Source: Sarcocystis neurona
Lineage: Eukaryota > Apicomplexa > Conoidasida > Eucoccidiorida > Sarcocystidae
NCBI GenBank assembly: GCA_000727475.1
Contig: KL647289.1
Coordinates: 7,430,629 to 7,494,628 of the forward strand
Length of the DNA stretch: 64,000 bases
Reading direction: 5' to 3'
Shown: positions 1-11,870 of the stretch, in pieces
Position numbering within the stretch: position 1 is the first letter of the stretch
How the letters are laid out: every line of letters begins with the position of its first letter
The notes under the pieces: generated by a model
Told to the model about the DNA's origin: nothing
Seen by the model: the letters and a program-made list of their open reading frames with translations, nothing else
The model's database searches: none
Position numbers and translations under genes: made by a program

Positions 1-420
1 ACCTATAATCACCCATATATACATATACATATATATTACATACATGTGTAGAGACACACATCTGTATACATGTACACCTTTTATCACCCATATACATATA
101 TATATATATATGTATATTAAATACACGTGTGTACAAGGAGAGAGACCCGTATACACGTACACCTATAGTCACCCATATACATACATATATCTATAATATA
201 TACATGTGTACAGAGAGAGAGATCTGTATAGACGTACACCTATAGTCACCCATATACCCACATATATATATATATATATTTTATGTGTGCAGAGAAAGAG
301 ATCTGTATACAAGTACAGGAATTTACACCCCTGTACACATATACCTGTGTATGTACATATATATATATATATACATTCGTGCAGGAAGACAGAGAGAGAG
401 ACTCATGTCTGCGTCCATTT
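1..420. repeat. AT-rich (TACA/TA)n microsatellite block
   Basis: Alternating (TA)n runs and TACA/TACACC words with a loosely repeated unit of about 60-90 bases containing gagagaga, atctgtatac and gtacacctatagtcaccc. Translations are Tyr/Ile/His strings in every frame and are not taken as protein. It lies just beyond the last visible donor of the minus-strand NELF-C/D-like gene, so it is probably intronic. Confidence 0.8.
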
Positions 421-524
421 GTATACGCGCGGGGGTACTTCTGTGTAGTTGTCTCTGTATACGTGGACAGAGATCTCCACACAGAAGCCTGCCAGCAGCA
501 GCAGGAGACTGTGTATGTGCGTAC

Positions 525-2554
525 CGAAGTCGCTGGTATTCGAACTCCCACGGGCGGCTGATGCCGTACTGGCTGGCAGAGGGCAGATCTAAAACATCGA
601 CCTGTTGCTGCCGCGAGGCGTGGAGCAGCTGTTGTAGTGCTGCTGCGCTGCTGGAACTTTCGGAGTGCGCGTTTTCCTCTTCGCCGAGGAGTGGCACGCC
701 TGCTGCTGCTGCTGCGTACGCCTCCGGTGTCTGACGTCGCAGCAGCGGCAGATCCGCTAGGCGCACGACCCACTGCTTCTTTACCCCCTGCTGACTTTCC
801 GTTTCCTCTTCCTCTTCTTCTTCGTCTTCTTCTTCTTCCTCGTCCTCTTCTTCCTCGGATGCGGCTGCGCTTTCTGCGCCGTCCGCTGCTGTTGCTCCTC
901 CCACCGCATACGCTGCCGCTGCTGCTGGCCATCGGCGTGCTCCTCCTCCCACACCTGCTGCTGCTGCAGCGAGGAACGCTCGCCGCTGCTGCCGCGCTGC
1001 TGCCGCTGCTGCTTCTTCATAAACGTGTCTTTGACCCCAAGGATCCTGCTGTCCCCCCACCCTCTGCAGAGAACCAGCAGACGAAGCACCGACAGAGTAT
1101 CGTGTATCAGAGATGAAACTGCTGCTGCAGCTTGTCACCTCGCTGCTGCCGCTGCTGCTCTCGCTCGCGCCGCTGCTGCTGCCGCTTCCGTCACTGCTGC
1201 TGCTGCTGCCACTCGAAAGTCTGCTATGCAGCTCTTCCTCTGCCCGCGTCCGGCCCTCGCTGCCGCGCCAGTAACCCCCATCACCAACAGAAGCAGCCGG
1301 CCCCTGCTGCAGTGCGCGAGTCCGCTGGACGGAGAAATCAGAATCTCCTCCTCTTGCCTGCTGCTGCAGCAGGAACTGTTGCTGCTCTTCTTGCTCCTCT
1401 CCTCTTGCAGCCCCTGCAGCCCCACTGTGGCTACCACCTGCGCTTGCCGTCCTCGGCTCTTTCTCCGCTCCTTCTTCCTCCCCTGCGCGGCTGCGTCTGT
1501 GGCATCTCCTCCGGCGTACGTGCACCTCCGATTCGCCCCACAACGCCTCACTGCCGACCTCTCCAGCGTCCCACGGGCGACTCAACGCCTTGCCCTTGCC
1601 TGCGCCTCCTCCTCCTCCTGCTGCTGCTGCAGCTCTGTATTCGCTGCTGCCTTGACGCGCATGCACAGCACCGTCTCCGCTCCTGCTTTTTTTTCTACAG
1701 CCCGCTGTCGCGGTCATTGCAGTTGCCTTGCTGGCCCATGCGTCTTCCCCATTACCACCTGCTCCTGCTATTTCTGTCCTTTGCCAGCCCCTCGTTGCAC
1801 CCTGGGAAAGGCTGCTGCTCAAGACTGAGTAACCTTTTCCACTAGAGCCACTTACGCCGCTCGAAACAGCGCTGCTGCTGCTGCTGTCGCTGCTGGAGCC
1901 ATTCTCGCTGCTGCTGCTGCCGTTGTCGCTTCCCTTCTCGCTGCTGCTGCTGCCGCCCAGTTCTCGGTCGCTGCTGCTGTTGTAGTCCGCTTCGCTGCTC
2001 GCTCCGCTATTGCTGCCGCTGCTGCTGCTCTGTTTCTCCTCCTCCCCCTCAACGGCATCTTCTGCTGCTCTGTCTCCTGCAGCAACTCCCCCTGCTGTCG
2101 CCGCGCCCGGTCTACTACCTCCTTCTGCTGCTGCAGCACTTGCTGCTTGAACCCTCTCCTGCGGACTGGACGCGGCCTGCCGCTGCTGCTCGGGCAGCTG
2201 CTGTTGCCGCCTCTTTCTTGGTGCTGCTGCAGCAGCAGCAGCGCGCCCTATAGCCTGCTGTCTCAGACGAATGCTCGTCAGCGACCTGCCGAGGTCCGAG
2301 TCTCCTCTTCCCTCTCCTCCTCCTCCTCCTCCCCTTCGAACAGCAGCACTCGAACCTGCAGTAGCACCAGATGCCACCGTAATACTCGCCGTGCTGTCGA
2401 TGGAGCTGCTGTTCGACGTCTCGCTACTCACTTCACTGCCCGAGCTGATGGCCGGCTGCTGCTGCAGCTCCTGATGCGTCACAAACAACCGGGGCTTCTG
2501 CGCAAGCGCCTGCTGCTCCTGCTGCTGCAGGAGCAACAACTCTCTCTGCTGGGC
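525..2554 (-). CDS. NELF-C/D-like gene, exon 8 (large low-complexity exon, gene continues off the left edge)
   Basis: About 676 codons. In order: Gln-rich coiled-coil-like segment, Ser/Thr stretch, Gly run, Ala-rich and basic segments, long Ser runs, Ser/Gly runs with islands such as SFISDTRYSVGAS, then a Glu/Asp run (about 800-870), then a hydrophobic island beginning KKQWVVRLADLPLL and ending in WEFEYQRL. The donor is CTTCG|GTACGC (last exon base 525). The start uses the acceptor GCTCCCGCTGCAG at 2555-2557 and is phase 0, matching exon 7. The tracts are typical of coccidian homopolymer insertions. The final island was not recognised as any domain. The reading frame is also open further upstream, so the exact acceptor is uncertain; the frame itself is well supported by the acidic run and balanced islands. 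Confidence 0.6.
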
Positions 2555-2754
2555 CTGCAGCGGGAGCAACAACTCTCCCGTCGTCCCTTGGAGCGTCAGC
2601 GAGCTTTCCTCCACCTGCTGTTGCTTTAGCTTCACCTGCTGTCGCTGCTGTTGTTGCTGTTGGTGACGCGGCAGCCGCAGCTCAAACGGCGTCCGCTGCT
2701 CGGTCTGGTGCTGCTGCCCCGCTCCGAAGGCGGCTCCTCGTGCCGCTTCCTCAC

Positions 2755-2906
2755 TCGCTGCTCCCTCTGCAGCCAATCTCGTGGCAGCCGCAGCTGCACG
2801 GCCGCCTGCCGCTGCCTCAATTTCTCCTCCTTGTAGCTCTTCATGCCAGCAAACAGCACTTTCTTCGTGTTTACCGAAGGAATAGCTGGCAGACGGAAGC
2901 TGTGTC
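2755..2906 (-). CDS. NELF-C/D-like gene, exon 7
   Basis: Acceptor ATTTTCCTCCAG just above 2906 and donor CAGCGA|GTGAGG below 2755. The peptide begins HSFRLPAIPSVNTKKVLF and continues as a charged Lys/Arg/Gln/Glu helix ending near WLQREQR. The composition is far more protein-like than the other minus frame through the same bases, which gives His/Glu/Ala strings. The exon enters with two bases completing a codon and leaves at phase 0; it joins exon 6 (phase 1 out) and exon 8 (phase 0 in) without a frame break. The GTGAGG donor could be skipped because the frame stays open to 2632. I recognise no domain in it. Confidence 0.5.
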
Positions 2907-3129
2907 CTGGAGGAAAATCTGGCAAACGCATCACTGCCAGACCCGCTGATGCTCCTTTCCCGCCTCCTGCTGCTGCTGCTGCCTTCCCTTCTTCTGCTGC
3001 TGCCGCTGCGGGAGGACACGCCACTAACGTAGTACCTACTGCTATTGCTGAGGTAGCTGCTGTTGTTGTTGCTGGACTTGACATTGCCGCTGTCGCGACA
3101 CATCTGGGAGCTGGGATGGCTCCCCTTAC

Positions 3130-3347
3130 TGCTGCTGTTGTATGAAGGAGCGGCAGCAAGGGGATCCCCCGGCCCTCCCTCTCTGCGGCGCTCATACAGA
3201 AGCGTCTTCATATCTTCGAACGGCTGCATGCAGTGCTGCAGAACATCGCAGAGTTCACACGCGTCTTGCAAGGAAAGGCGAACAGCATCGGCGCCTATGA
3301 ATATCGAACGGGTAATGCTGCGGAACAACTCCGCCAGGCGAGGATAC
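3130..3347 (-). CDS. NELF-C/D-like gene, exon 6
   Basis: Acceptor CTGCTGCTGTTGCAG, then a peptide starting YPRLAELFRSITRSIF and continuing through ACELCDVLQHCMQPFEDM; donor AGCA|GTAAGG. No homopolymer tract interrupts the first 55 residues, so this looks like conserved fold. It accepts the phase-2 end of exon 5 (CA+G) and leaves at phase 1, which fits exon 7. The pattern L-x-x-(L/V)F-(S/R) followed by a helix and a Cys-rich helix is similar in spacing to the part of NELF-C/D after its ACQQLEVFSRVL motif as I recall it. That similarity is weak alone and is used only with exons 1-4. Confidence 0.55.
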
Positions 3348-4425
3348 CTGCAACAGCAGCAGCACACCAGTCATCAACAGCGGCAGCAACATGACGTGCA
3401 GCAGCAGCAGCACGGATCCGCCCAAAGCCGCATTCCTGCGCCACCACCAGTTGCCTCGGAAGCGTCCCCACAGCAGCCGCTGCATGCAGACCAGCCACCT
3501 CGCATCAGGAACAGGCACTGCAGCAGAAGCAGAAGCTGCGGCACGAGGGGGAAGAGCAGCAGCCGCAGAGCAGCAGCATTAGCAGCACAGCAGCTGCAGG
3601 TGCACAGCAGCAGTAGCAGCGAGAGGAGCACAGCCGCACCAAGAGCTGCAGAGCAGCTGCAATAGCAGCACAGCAGCAGCAACAGCGCAGAGCAGCAGCC
3701 ACAAATGCGCAGCAGCAGCGAAAGCACCAACAGAGGCATGCTCAGTAAAGTTCCCGCACGTGAGGCCGGAGCCGGGAGCAGCAAGGGAGCAGCGTGTCCC
3801 GGTAGTAGCCGCAGCGGCTGCCCAGTGTTAGCGGCAGCAGAAGCACCAGTAACAGCAGCAACAGCAGTTGAGAGCAGCAGGACGCGTTACATGGGGACAG
3901 GTGCAACCAAACCAACGACGTAAAAAGCACCAGCAGTTCCACACACACGCTGCATCAACTCGGGCATGAAAACACCAACATACACATATCTATATACTTA
4001 CATATATCCGTACAAAGACGTTAATATGTATGTGCGTGTATATATATATACATATGCATACATACATGGATACATACATTTATATGTATATATATATATA
4101 TACACGTAAAGAGAGATACATATGTATATGCGTATATATGTGAACATATATGTGTGCACACTTATATACGTACGGACACATATATATGTATATACGTATA
4201 CATGTATACATTTCTACAGGTAGGTATACAGAAAAACTGATATACGTAGGGAAGTGTGTCCTGACAAAGAGCGAGACACAAGGCAAGCGTAGCCAGAGGT
4301 GAATCTAGGGGACGCGTTTACTCGTATGGCGCATACACATGCGCATGAGGTAATATAGAAATATGGAAGCGTAAGGCATGTAGCATGCACGACGCTGTCC
4401 GTTTGAGGAGGAAGACGCGGCTCAC
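3348..4425. other. Intron 5 of the NELF-C/D-like gene
   Basis: From 3360 to 3900 the plus strand is CAG/AGC-rich, opposite to the CTG orientation of the flanking minus-strand exons. Gln/Ser reading frames on plus run to about 3665 and 3923 but lack signal, splice or domain features. From 3960 to 4290 it is a (TA)n/TACA microsatellite. No convincing gene of its own. Confidence 0.5.
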
Positions 4426-5228
4426 TGGTTCAGATTTGTCATTAGAAGGTAGAGCTGCGCTGCTGACACTTCCCGCTGTCTGTACACCCCGGCGCTTCGA
4501 ACGCCGGCGTCGTCACGGCTGCTGCTGCTGCTTAGGTCTTCTGCTGCTGCAGCTGCTGGACATGCTGCTGCTGGAGAGTCAGAAAACGATTCTGCTGCCT
4601 TCGAGGTTTCGGCTTCATCCAGGCTCTGCTCAGCCAGCAGCTGCTTCTCTCTGCGCCAGAGCTGCTGCAGCTCCTGCTGCGCCTGCTCCTGCTGCTGCTG
4701 GAGCTGTTCCTCGTTCTCTCTCTGCGTCCCCCGCTGCTGCGGCTTCTCCTTCCGGAGGTACGGCGCTTGCTCCTCCTGCTGCGAGCCCTGCTTCTGTGTG
4801 GTGACTTGTTTTGGGGCGTGCTGCTGCTGCTGCTCCTCCTCCTCCTCCTGCAGCAGCAGACGCTGGACACGCAGCAGCTTTGCTTCTACTGTCTGGCGCT
4901 GCTCTCGCAGCTGCTGCAGTTTATGCTGCCGAACGCGCTGCCGGCGCTGGTGCTGCAGCAGCAGCAGCCCAGCATTCTCGCAGCTTTTGCTGCCTGTCGA
5001 CGAGACAGGATCTTCCCCCTCCATTCGAATCCTGCTGCTCGTCGGGCTGCTAGATGCTCGTGCTGCGCTGCTCAGCGGCTGCTGCTGGTGCTGCTGCTGC
5101 GGCGGCTCTGCCATCACCGCCCGCGTTAGCAGCTGCGCAAGCCGCCGGCAGCCTATTAAATCAGTCCTCCACGAAGAGATGAAAACCAGCAGCGCCACCG
5201 CGTAGAAAAACGCGTTTTCTGCAGAGGA
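4426..5228 (-). CDS. NELF-C/D-like gene, exon 5 (hydrophobic segment then Gln-rich coiled coil)
   Basis: The exon opens with a hydrophobic stretch (AFFYAVALLVFIS) and a helix containing GCRRLAQLLTRAV, then becomes Gln/Glu/Arg-rich coiled coil to about 4560, and ends at LYLLMTNLN with donor AACCA|GTGAGC. Acceptor candidates compatible with phase 0 are GTCGTTGGAG (exon from 5228) and GAGGAAG (from 5243). It leaves at phase 2 and fits exon 6. An ATG at 5261 in the same frame (MDVLRKVLSL) plus a stop at 4422 would also allow a separate 279-residue single-pass membrane protein; the good donor and phase match favour an internal exon. GCRRLAQLLTRAV resembles the ACQQLEVFSRVL region of NELF-C/D in spacing. 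Confidence 0.5.
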
Positions 5229-5266
5229 CTCCAACGACAAAACCTTCCTCAAAACGTCCATTCGAA

Positions 5267-5616
5267 TGTACGTACACCCCGTAAAATCCTCCCCAGCGTA
5301 CGATCACCCCACACTGTCATGCCGACTGTACACGCACACCCCACAAAGTCGTTCTACGTGCACATATAGCCTAGAGAGGACCCCACATACGCTCACATGC
5401 AGTGTACGTACACCCCGTCGCGCACACCAGCACACACACATGCGTCAACGGAGAACAAACAACGCGTACACGTGTCCACGTCCAATGGAAGCCTCACCCC
5501 CAATGTACGCTCCGCTGAGGTGTACGTACACCACAACCGGAGCACCCTTCCATAATTGATCCGCGGCACAAACTCCCCGTGGCTACCTTCTCCTCTCTCC
5601 TGGAGTGTACGTACAC
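5267..5616. promoter_or_regulatory. Four spaced copies of a perfect GTAC-centred palindrome
   Basis: TGTACGTACA at 5267-5276, GTGTACGTACAC at 5402-5413, GGTGTACGTACACC at 5519-5532 and GTGTACGTACAC at 5605-5616, followed by cccc or acc. They lie directly upstream, on the minus strand, of the possible start at 5261. Function is inferred only from perfect dyad symmetry and clustering; the surrounding region also has many shorter gtacac words, so part of this may be microsatellite bias. Confidence 0.35.
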
Positions 5617-5929
5617 CTCACCTGCAGCATCCTTTCAACTTCTGTCCGCCGCAGAAACTCCCTGTGATCATTTTTTCCCTCTCCCTCTCTCCGGATACTT
5701 ACACTGTGTGTCTCTACCTAGTCACGAACATACGACACGCGTGAGTATGTTTCTTCCCAGATGACTTGCTATCTCCTTAGAATCTATACACATTTGGTAG
5801 CTGGACACGCACCTCCGTTGACTCCTGACTCTGCTGCTGCCGCTTGTAGCGGTGGCTGCTGTTGCATATCTATGTGTGCATAGATATACAATATGAACCC
5901 CATTAATATAGAAACGCGTCCTCACATAC

Positions 5930-8570
5930 ATATCTGTCAGTAAATATGTAGTAATGTAGTGAATCTATATATATATATATATTAAATACATACACATATA
6001 TATATGTATGTTTGTGTGGCATAGACAGGTACACAGAAAACCGCAGCCAAGACATACCTGCAGGTACATATACACTTGGATATCTGCGCAGCTATATGTT
6101 TGCATACGCCTGCGTAGGCAACCGAGTTAGCATACTGAAGGAGCCCCGCAGTGCTACTAACTACCTCCGCATTCTCGCCTTGGTGAGCTTCTAACGTCTA
6201 TTTCTGCCAAGGACCACACACACTGCGCAGACACCACTGCGCGAATGTGTATACAAGCGTCCCCATATATACGTAAATATATGAAGATAGCTACAAATGT
6301 AAGTGCACATAAAAGTGTAACTATATCCATATATATATATATACACGCCAGTGTACACGTGTATGTGCATGCCCGTCTGCAAAGATACATATATATATAT
6401 ATATATATACATATGTATAAGTATCTATACGCATATACACCGATACGTGTGTACACAGCTTATATGTGCAACTCTGTACGCATATATCAATATGAACGTG
6501 TGTAAGGATACATATAAATATATATATATATACGTGAAAATTTCCACTTGCTTGCCTGCGTGTACGCCCCCTTTGATGGTGACCCGATACACGCAGACGG
6601 CTGCAGCAGGGTTAAGAACAGTTGCACATCGCCCAGGGCACGGGGCATGCATATCTCACGAAAAGTAGCAGTAGCAGTAAAGTCGCAAGTGCTGCTGCTG
6701 GTCGTTGCTGCTGCTAGTAACTGCTGGTGCTAGTCACTGCTGCTGCTCGTCGCTGCTGCTGCTGCCGCCGTTGCTTTTCGGCGGTGCATCAGTTGCCGCT
6801 GCCGTTTTTTTCTATTGCTGTTTCGGTCGTCTTCTGTCCTGCAATTGCGCCTGTTCTCTCCTCCTGCAAGTACGGCCCAGTCCGTCTGCTGCGGGTTTTC
6901 CGGAGAATTCTGCTGCTCGGCTGCCTCCTGCTGTCGCTGCTGGTGCTGCGCTGGTTCTCTCTTACCTGCATGCAAGAAAAAACTGAGAGTCGACGCAAAG
7001 TTCTCTGCGTACAACTCTTCCCGTTCATCCTGCAGGCATCCCACCCCAACAAAGTGTCAGAGAAGCACACACTCCCAACAGAAACACTTTACTGCTTACA
7101 GCGGCCACAAACATTCAAAGACATACATATATGTTGTGGTCAGACACCTATGTACATACATAGAAACATACACATATACACATATGTATACATATATATA
7201 TATATATATGTATATAAACACGCTGTCAGACGCGCAAATATATACATGTAAACACATGCTGTCAAATACACACGTACATATAAATAGAAGTGTTCCCGTG
7301 TATATCTCTGCCTCTCCATATGACTATGACTCGTCGATGTATTATATATATACGCACGTCTAGTAGACAAAGATGTACGTGTATGAGAGAGAAATGGCTG
7401 CTGCACCTGTGTTGCCACGAAAGACTTTTCTCTTGTACAGAATACCTACGCATGAGAACGTCCCTGCAAGAGGCACAGCAGCAGCACTGGCTCCAAGCTC
7501 TTCTTCGCATGCAACGCGCGGGAATACAGAAGTGAGACACTCTCAGAGAAAAAAAAAAAAGACGGCAGCACCTTCGTGAGCGCCACCACCCCGCATGCAG
7601 GTGTGGAGAGAAGGGGGCGGGGGGGGGGGGCTACTGACGCCTGTAACACGTCTTCCCGCGACAACGACGTGCACGTGTGACAGCACTAGCGGTATATGCA
7701 TACACATATGCACATACATATGCGTGCGACTATACATATATATATATGCACATGTATAAATTTACGTATACGCATACACACGTATATATATATATATGTA
7801 TGCATACATATATATATATAGATATATGGCGCAATGTGGCAACATCACCTGCACGTTACACTTCGCAGATGCCAAGGTCAAACATATATACATATATATA
7901 TATGTATTTCTACGTATATAGATACACAGATATACATATATATATATATATACATGCGTACATCTGTCCTTATCTATGCCTACACGCATATCATTCTATC
8001 TATCTATCTGCATATATATATATATATATACATAGACGAATATATCCATTTGTATAGATGCATATAGATAGACGCATATGGTTATCTCTCTCTCTACATA
8101 TATATACGTATTAATATCTCCCTCTGTCTCTCCCCCTATCTTTCCCCATCTCTCTCTGTCTCCCTGTAATGTTGAGTGGATCCCAAATATTAATAAAGTT
8201 ATCCATATATACATATATATACACATATATAGGTAGATGTATGTTGTGCGCTTACAGCAGTCACAGACTGGCAGCGGTCTACAGAGAAATCGCACGCAAC
8301 TACTTTTCTTCCTGTATAGACAGCATGCAGGCGGTCTTTGCTGTGAACAGCCGCAGAGGTAGATGTGTGCGTATATGCAAATGGACCCCGCCGCACATTT
8401 ATATACACATACATATCTCTGTCACGTATATATATATATATATACATACATATCTGCCCCGGTAAAATATACATGTATACATATATATATATATATGTCC
8501 CCTGCATTCATGCGTACAGATACATATGTGCCCCGCGCATTTATATACATGTATATACATATATCTTTGC
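5930..8570. repeat. AT microsatellite blocks inside intron 4, with a short CTG island
   Basis: (TA)n/TACA blocks at about 5930-6010, 6250-6540, 7120-7380, 7680-8130 and 8200-8560. Between them, 6690-6960 is CTG/TTG-rich; its minus frame gives Gln/Ser/Ala-rich peptide without splice support. A run of 12 A occurs near 7548 and a G-rich run at 7609-7630. Tyr/Ile-rich translations here are artefacts of the repeat. I see no gene. Confidence 0.6.
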
Positions 8571-8639
8571 GCTGGGTGTTCATACGCGCATGTGTGTGCC
8601 TCTGCTTAGAGAGGATGGAAGCAGACAGAGACACAGGCG

Positions 8640-9263
8640 AGGTGCCTGGAACAAAACGGACGCCGCAGCAGCGCAGGACGGACGCGTAGGAGCAGCAGCA
8701 GCGACGGGAAGTAGGACGAAGGCAGCAAGCACGGCAGCAGAGCAGCGGGAGCGGCACTGCAGGAGAAACTGCCCCGCAGCAGCAGCAAACCACGAATTCC
8801 CGAAGCAGAGTACCAGCGGCAAGAGGACAGCCGACGCGGAGGAGAAGGATGAAGAGAAAGAGCAGGAAGCGAGGGAAAGAAGCAGCAGCAGCACTAATGG
8901 CAGGTAAACAAGAGCAATAGCAGCACTCCCTCCGCAGCAGTGCAACAGCAGCAGGAGGACGGCAGTCGCGGCGTCAGAACAGCAGCCGCAGTTTACTTCT
9001 GGAGCAGCTCAACAGCTGCGGTAGACGCAGCAGTGGCGAGAGAACAGCAGAGGCAGGAAAGAGGCTTCGGCGCACCAGTACAGCAGCAGCAGGAGCAGAA
9101 CGCACCAACAGAACGCAGCAGCAGCAGCAGCAGAGTAGGAGCAGCAGAAAATATCAAAGGGAGAGACGCAGCACGTGAGAGAGTGAAAGAAGGCAGCAGC
9201 GCGGCGTTACTCGGAGAAGGAAGCGACGAATTTCTTCGCTCATTCGAAGAGTGTAGACGTTAA
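8640..9263 (+). CDS. Gln/Ala/Glu-rich coding candidate
   Basis: CAG-rich on plus, opposite to the host intron. The first frame ends in a charged Lys/Glu segment (EEKDEEKEQEARER) followed by Ser and a weak donor GGCAG|GTAAAC at 8903/8904; a second frame from about 8940 gives REQQRQERGFGAPVQQQQ and ends LGEGSDEFLRSFEECRR with a TAA stop at 9261. The charged, non-repetitive ends argue for protein, but there is no recognised domain, no clear start, and it would lie nested in intron 4 of the minus-strand gene. It could equally be intronic CAG repeat. Confidence 0.3.
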
Positions 9264-9559
9264 AATTGCTCGTCAGCTTCGATAGCTCCTGCGTGTAGAC
9301 AGCAGCAAGACGCAGAATAACAGCACCAGCAGCATGAGAGCAGCATCCTCAGCAATATCAATAACAGCAACTGGCATGGCAGAGCAGCAGTGGCGTCAAC
9401 AGCAGAGCAGCAGCACCAGTGGCAGCAGCCAAAAGACGGTCACGCTCCCTAGAGAAGAGCGGAGAATGTTCGTCGCACACCTGTTTACATGCGCGGAAGC
9501 AACACACTTCTCGTGCTGCTGTGGGCGCACCTCTCGTTGGCTCGGCGGAGGAATGCCCC

Positions 9560-9875
9560 CCTCTTACTGCTGCTGTTGCTGCTCTTATTGTTGTTGTTAT
9601 TGCTGCTGCTGTTGCTGCTGCTATTGTTGTTGCTGCTGCTGGCGCTGTTGCTGCTGCTATTGTTGATGCTGTTGTGGGTGCTGTTGCTGCTGCTATTGTT
9701 GCTGCTGCTACTGTTGTTGCTGCTGATGCTGTCGCTGCTGCTATTGCTGCTGCTGTTGCTGATGCTAGTGCTGCTGCTATTGCTGCTATTGCTGCTGCTG
9801 TTGCTGATGCTAGTGCTGCTGCTATTGCTGCTGCTGTTGCTGCTGTTGTGGCTGCTGCTGTTGCTGCTGCACCCC
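9560..9875. repeat. CTG/TTG/ATT trinucleotide tract
   Basis: About 315 bases of CTG, TTG, ATT and GTT triplets in a single phase. Plus frames read as poly-Leu, poly-Cys or poly-Ala; minus reads contain TAG/TAA. No start or splice context supports coding. Confidence 0.8.
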
Positions 9876-10149
9876 CAGAGTCGATTTTTTCGTGTAGGCC
9901 CCTCCTCTACACCGAAGCGTACAACATGCGTTTATATGTGTGGACAGGTGTACGACGCATGTGTGTGTAAACACACAAAACTAGAAGAAAAAGAGAAGCG
10001 TCATAGGTACAGTCACGCGCGGCTCAGGGACGTGTCTACTACCTCTGCTGCTGTGTTATTCAGTCGTATGCTGCTGTCTTCCCTAATACTTTCACGCCTG
10101 CAGAACAAGCTCAAGCTCCCTGGATGTCGTCCATACATGTAGAGGAACA

Positions 10150-10760
10150 AGCTCACGCAGGGACATATATACATATATATATATATATACGTAGTGGGTA
10201 TACACAGAGAGAGACTCACACATCGGTAAACACACTTCCACGTAGATGCACATATATATATATATATACATCGTGAGAGAGAGAGGAAGGGAGAGACAGA
10301 CACGGCGCAAACAGATGTATACACATATTTAGAGCGATATATATGTACACATATATATATATTGAGACAGAGAAAGGAAGACCGCGCATACATACCAACA
10401 TATGTAGAGAGAGATGGCGTGTGAAAATATATATATATATATATATATGTGTATGTGTATACTCATATGCATATATATAATATATATGGAGAGAGAGAGG
10501 GCCCATATATGTATATACATATATACAAAGATAGGTAGAGAGCGGGACCGCGCATATATGTATATATATTAATAGAGAGATACGTATGGAGAGAGAAAGA
10601 CTCAGCGACGCGAAAGAGACTGTACGTCTGTTCGTGAAAAGTCACCTGGATGACTTACACTTCTGTCTTCGTCCCTCCACATATACACTATTTATAAATA
10701 TGGAGAATCAAGTATAGGCACCAAAACAGACATACACACAGATATTATATCTATACATAC
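10150..10760. repeat. AT microsatellite with GAGA islands
   Basis: (TA)n blocks alternate with gagagagag words roughly every 60-100 bases. No coding signal. Confidence 0.75.
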
Positions 10761-10929
10761 TTGTACACATATCCACATCCACATCCGCCGAAAGAGGGAC
10801 AGAGAAAAAAGATAACGAGACAGGGCAAGAGGAAAAGAAAGAGATGAAGTTGCACGGACACCCCCATCACCGAGAACTCTTCCGAATACTTGTCAACTTA
10901 ACTCTCCATACAAATGTCTTCCAGGAAGA

Positions 10930-11870
10930 CTGTAGTTGTATTAGCAGCAGTACATAGGAGTAATAGTAGTGGTAGTAGTTGTTGTTGTAGTGGTAGTAGT
11001 AGCACAGAGTAGCGGCAGCAGGAGCAGTAATGGCAGTGGTGCAAGCACTGCCATTACTAGGATAGTAGAATAGTAGTGGCAGTGGTAGTAGTACTAGCAG
11101 TAGTGGTAGTAGTATACAGTAGCAGTATAGTAGTAGTAGTACAGTAGCAGTACGTTAGTACAAGTAGTAGACGTAGTGGTAGTAGTAGTAGTAGTGTTGG
11201 TAATACCAGTAGCAGGAGTAGTAATAATAGTAGTAATATAGAAATATAGTAGTACTGGTTGTAATAGAAGTACTAAGTAATACTATACAGGAGTGTAGGA
11301 ATAATACAGCAGTAGTGTAGGAGTCGTATACACTACTGCTGTATTACTACTATTAGTAAACGCAGTAGAAGTAGTAGTAATAGTAATAGAAGTAGTGGTT
11401 GTACTAGTACGAATAGTAGCAGTACCGTAGTAAGAGTAGTCGTAGTACACTGGCAGCCTAGTAGCATAGTAGTAATAGTAGTGGTAGTAGTAGTAGTAGT
11501 AGCGGTAGTCCTAGTAGTAGTAGTAGTAGTAATAGAATAACGTAGTGGTTGTAGTAGTAGTAGTATAGTGGTCGTGACAGTAATGGCACTAGTAGTGGCA
11601 GTATAGAGGAATAGGAGTAGTGATAGTAGTAGTAGTAGTAGCGGGAGAAGTTTATACCAGCAGCATAGTAGTAGAATAGTACTAGGATAGTATGAGTATA
11701 GTAGTAGTACTAGTAGTCGTAGGGGTAGTATTAGTGGCAGTGATAGCAATAGTAGTAGTGGTAGTACCAGGACTAGTAGAGGAGTAGTAATACAATAAGA
11801 AGTGGGAGAAGTAGTAATAGTAGTATACGAGTGGTACAGTAATAATGTCTCAACAGTAGTGACGCTAGCA
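10930..11870. repeat. GTA/TAG trinucleotide block inside intron 4
   Basis: About 940 bases dominated by GTA/TAG on plus (TAC/CTA on minus), with scattered GTG, GCA and ATA. Plus frames are full of TAG stops; a minus frame is open for several hundred codons (Leu/Thr/Tyr) simply because CTA/TAC contain no stops. Related blocks lie at 59.8-62.2 kb. Confidence 0.85.

Noticed and set aside
1..420. Tyr/Ile/His-rich frames here and in all other AT blocks
   Set aside because: They are direct translations of (TA)n/(TACA)n; frames change with repeat phase and have no splice or start context.
7609..7630. G-run as a possible quadruplex or regulatory element
   Set aside because: Essentially one uninterrupted G tract with a single C; no gene start nearby to give it meaning.
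9489..10142. Poly-Leu frame of 217 codons on plus
   Set aside because: Composition comes wholly from CTG/TTG triplets, and the flanks carry no exon signals.
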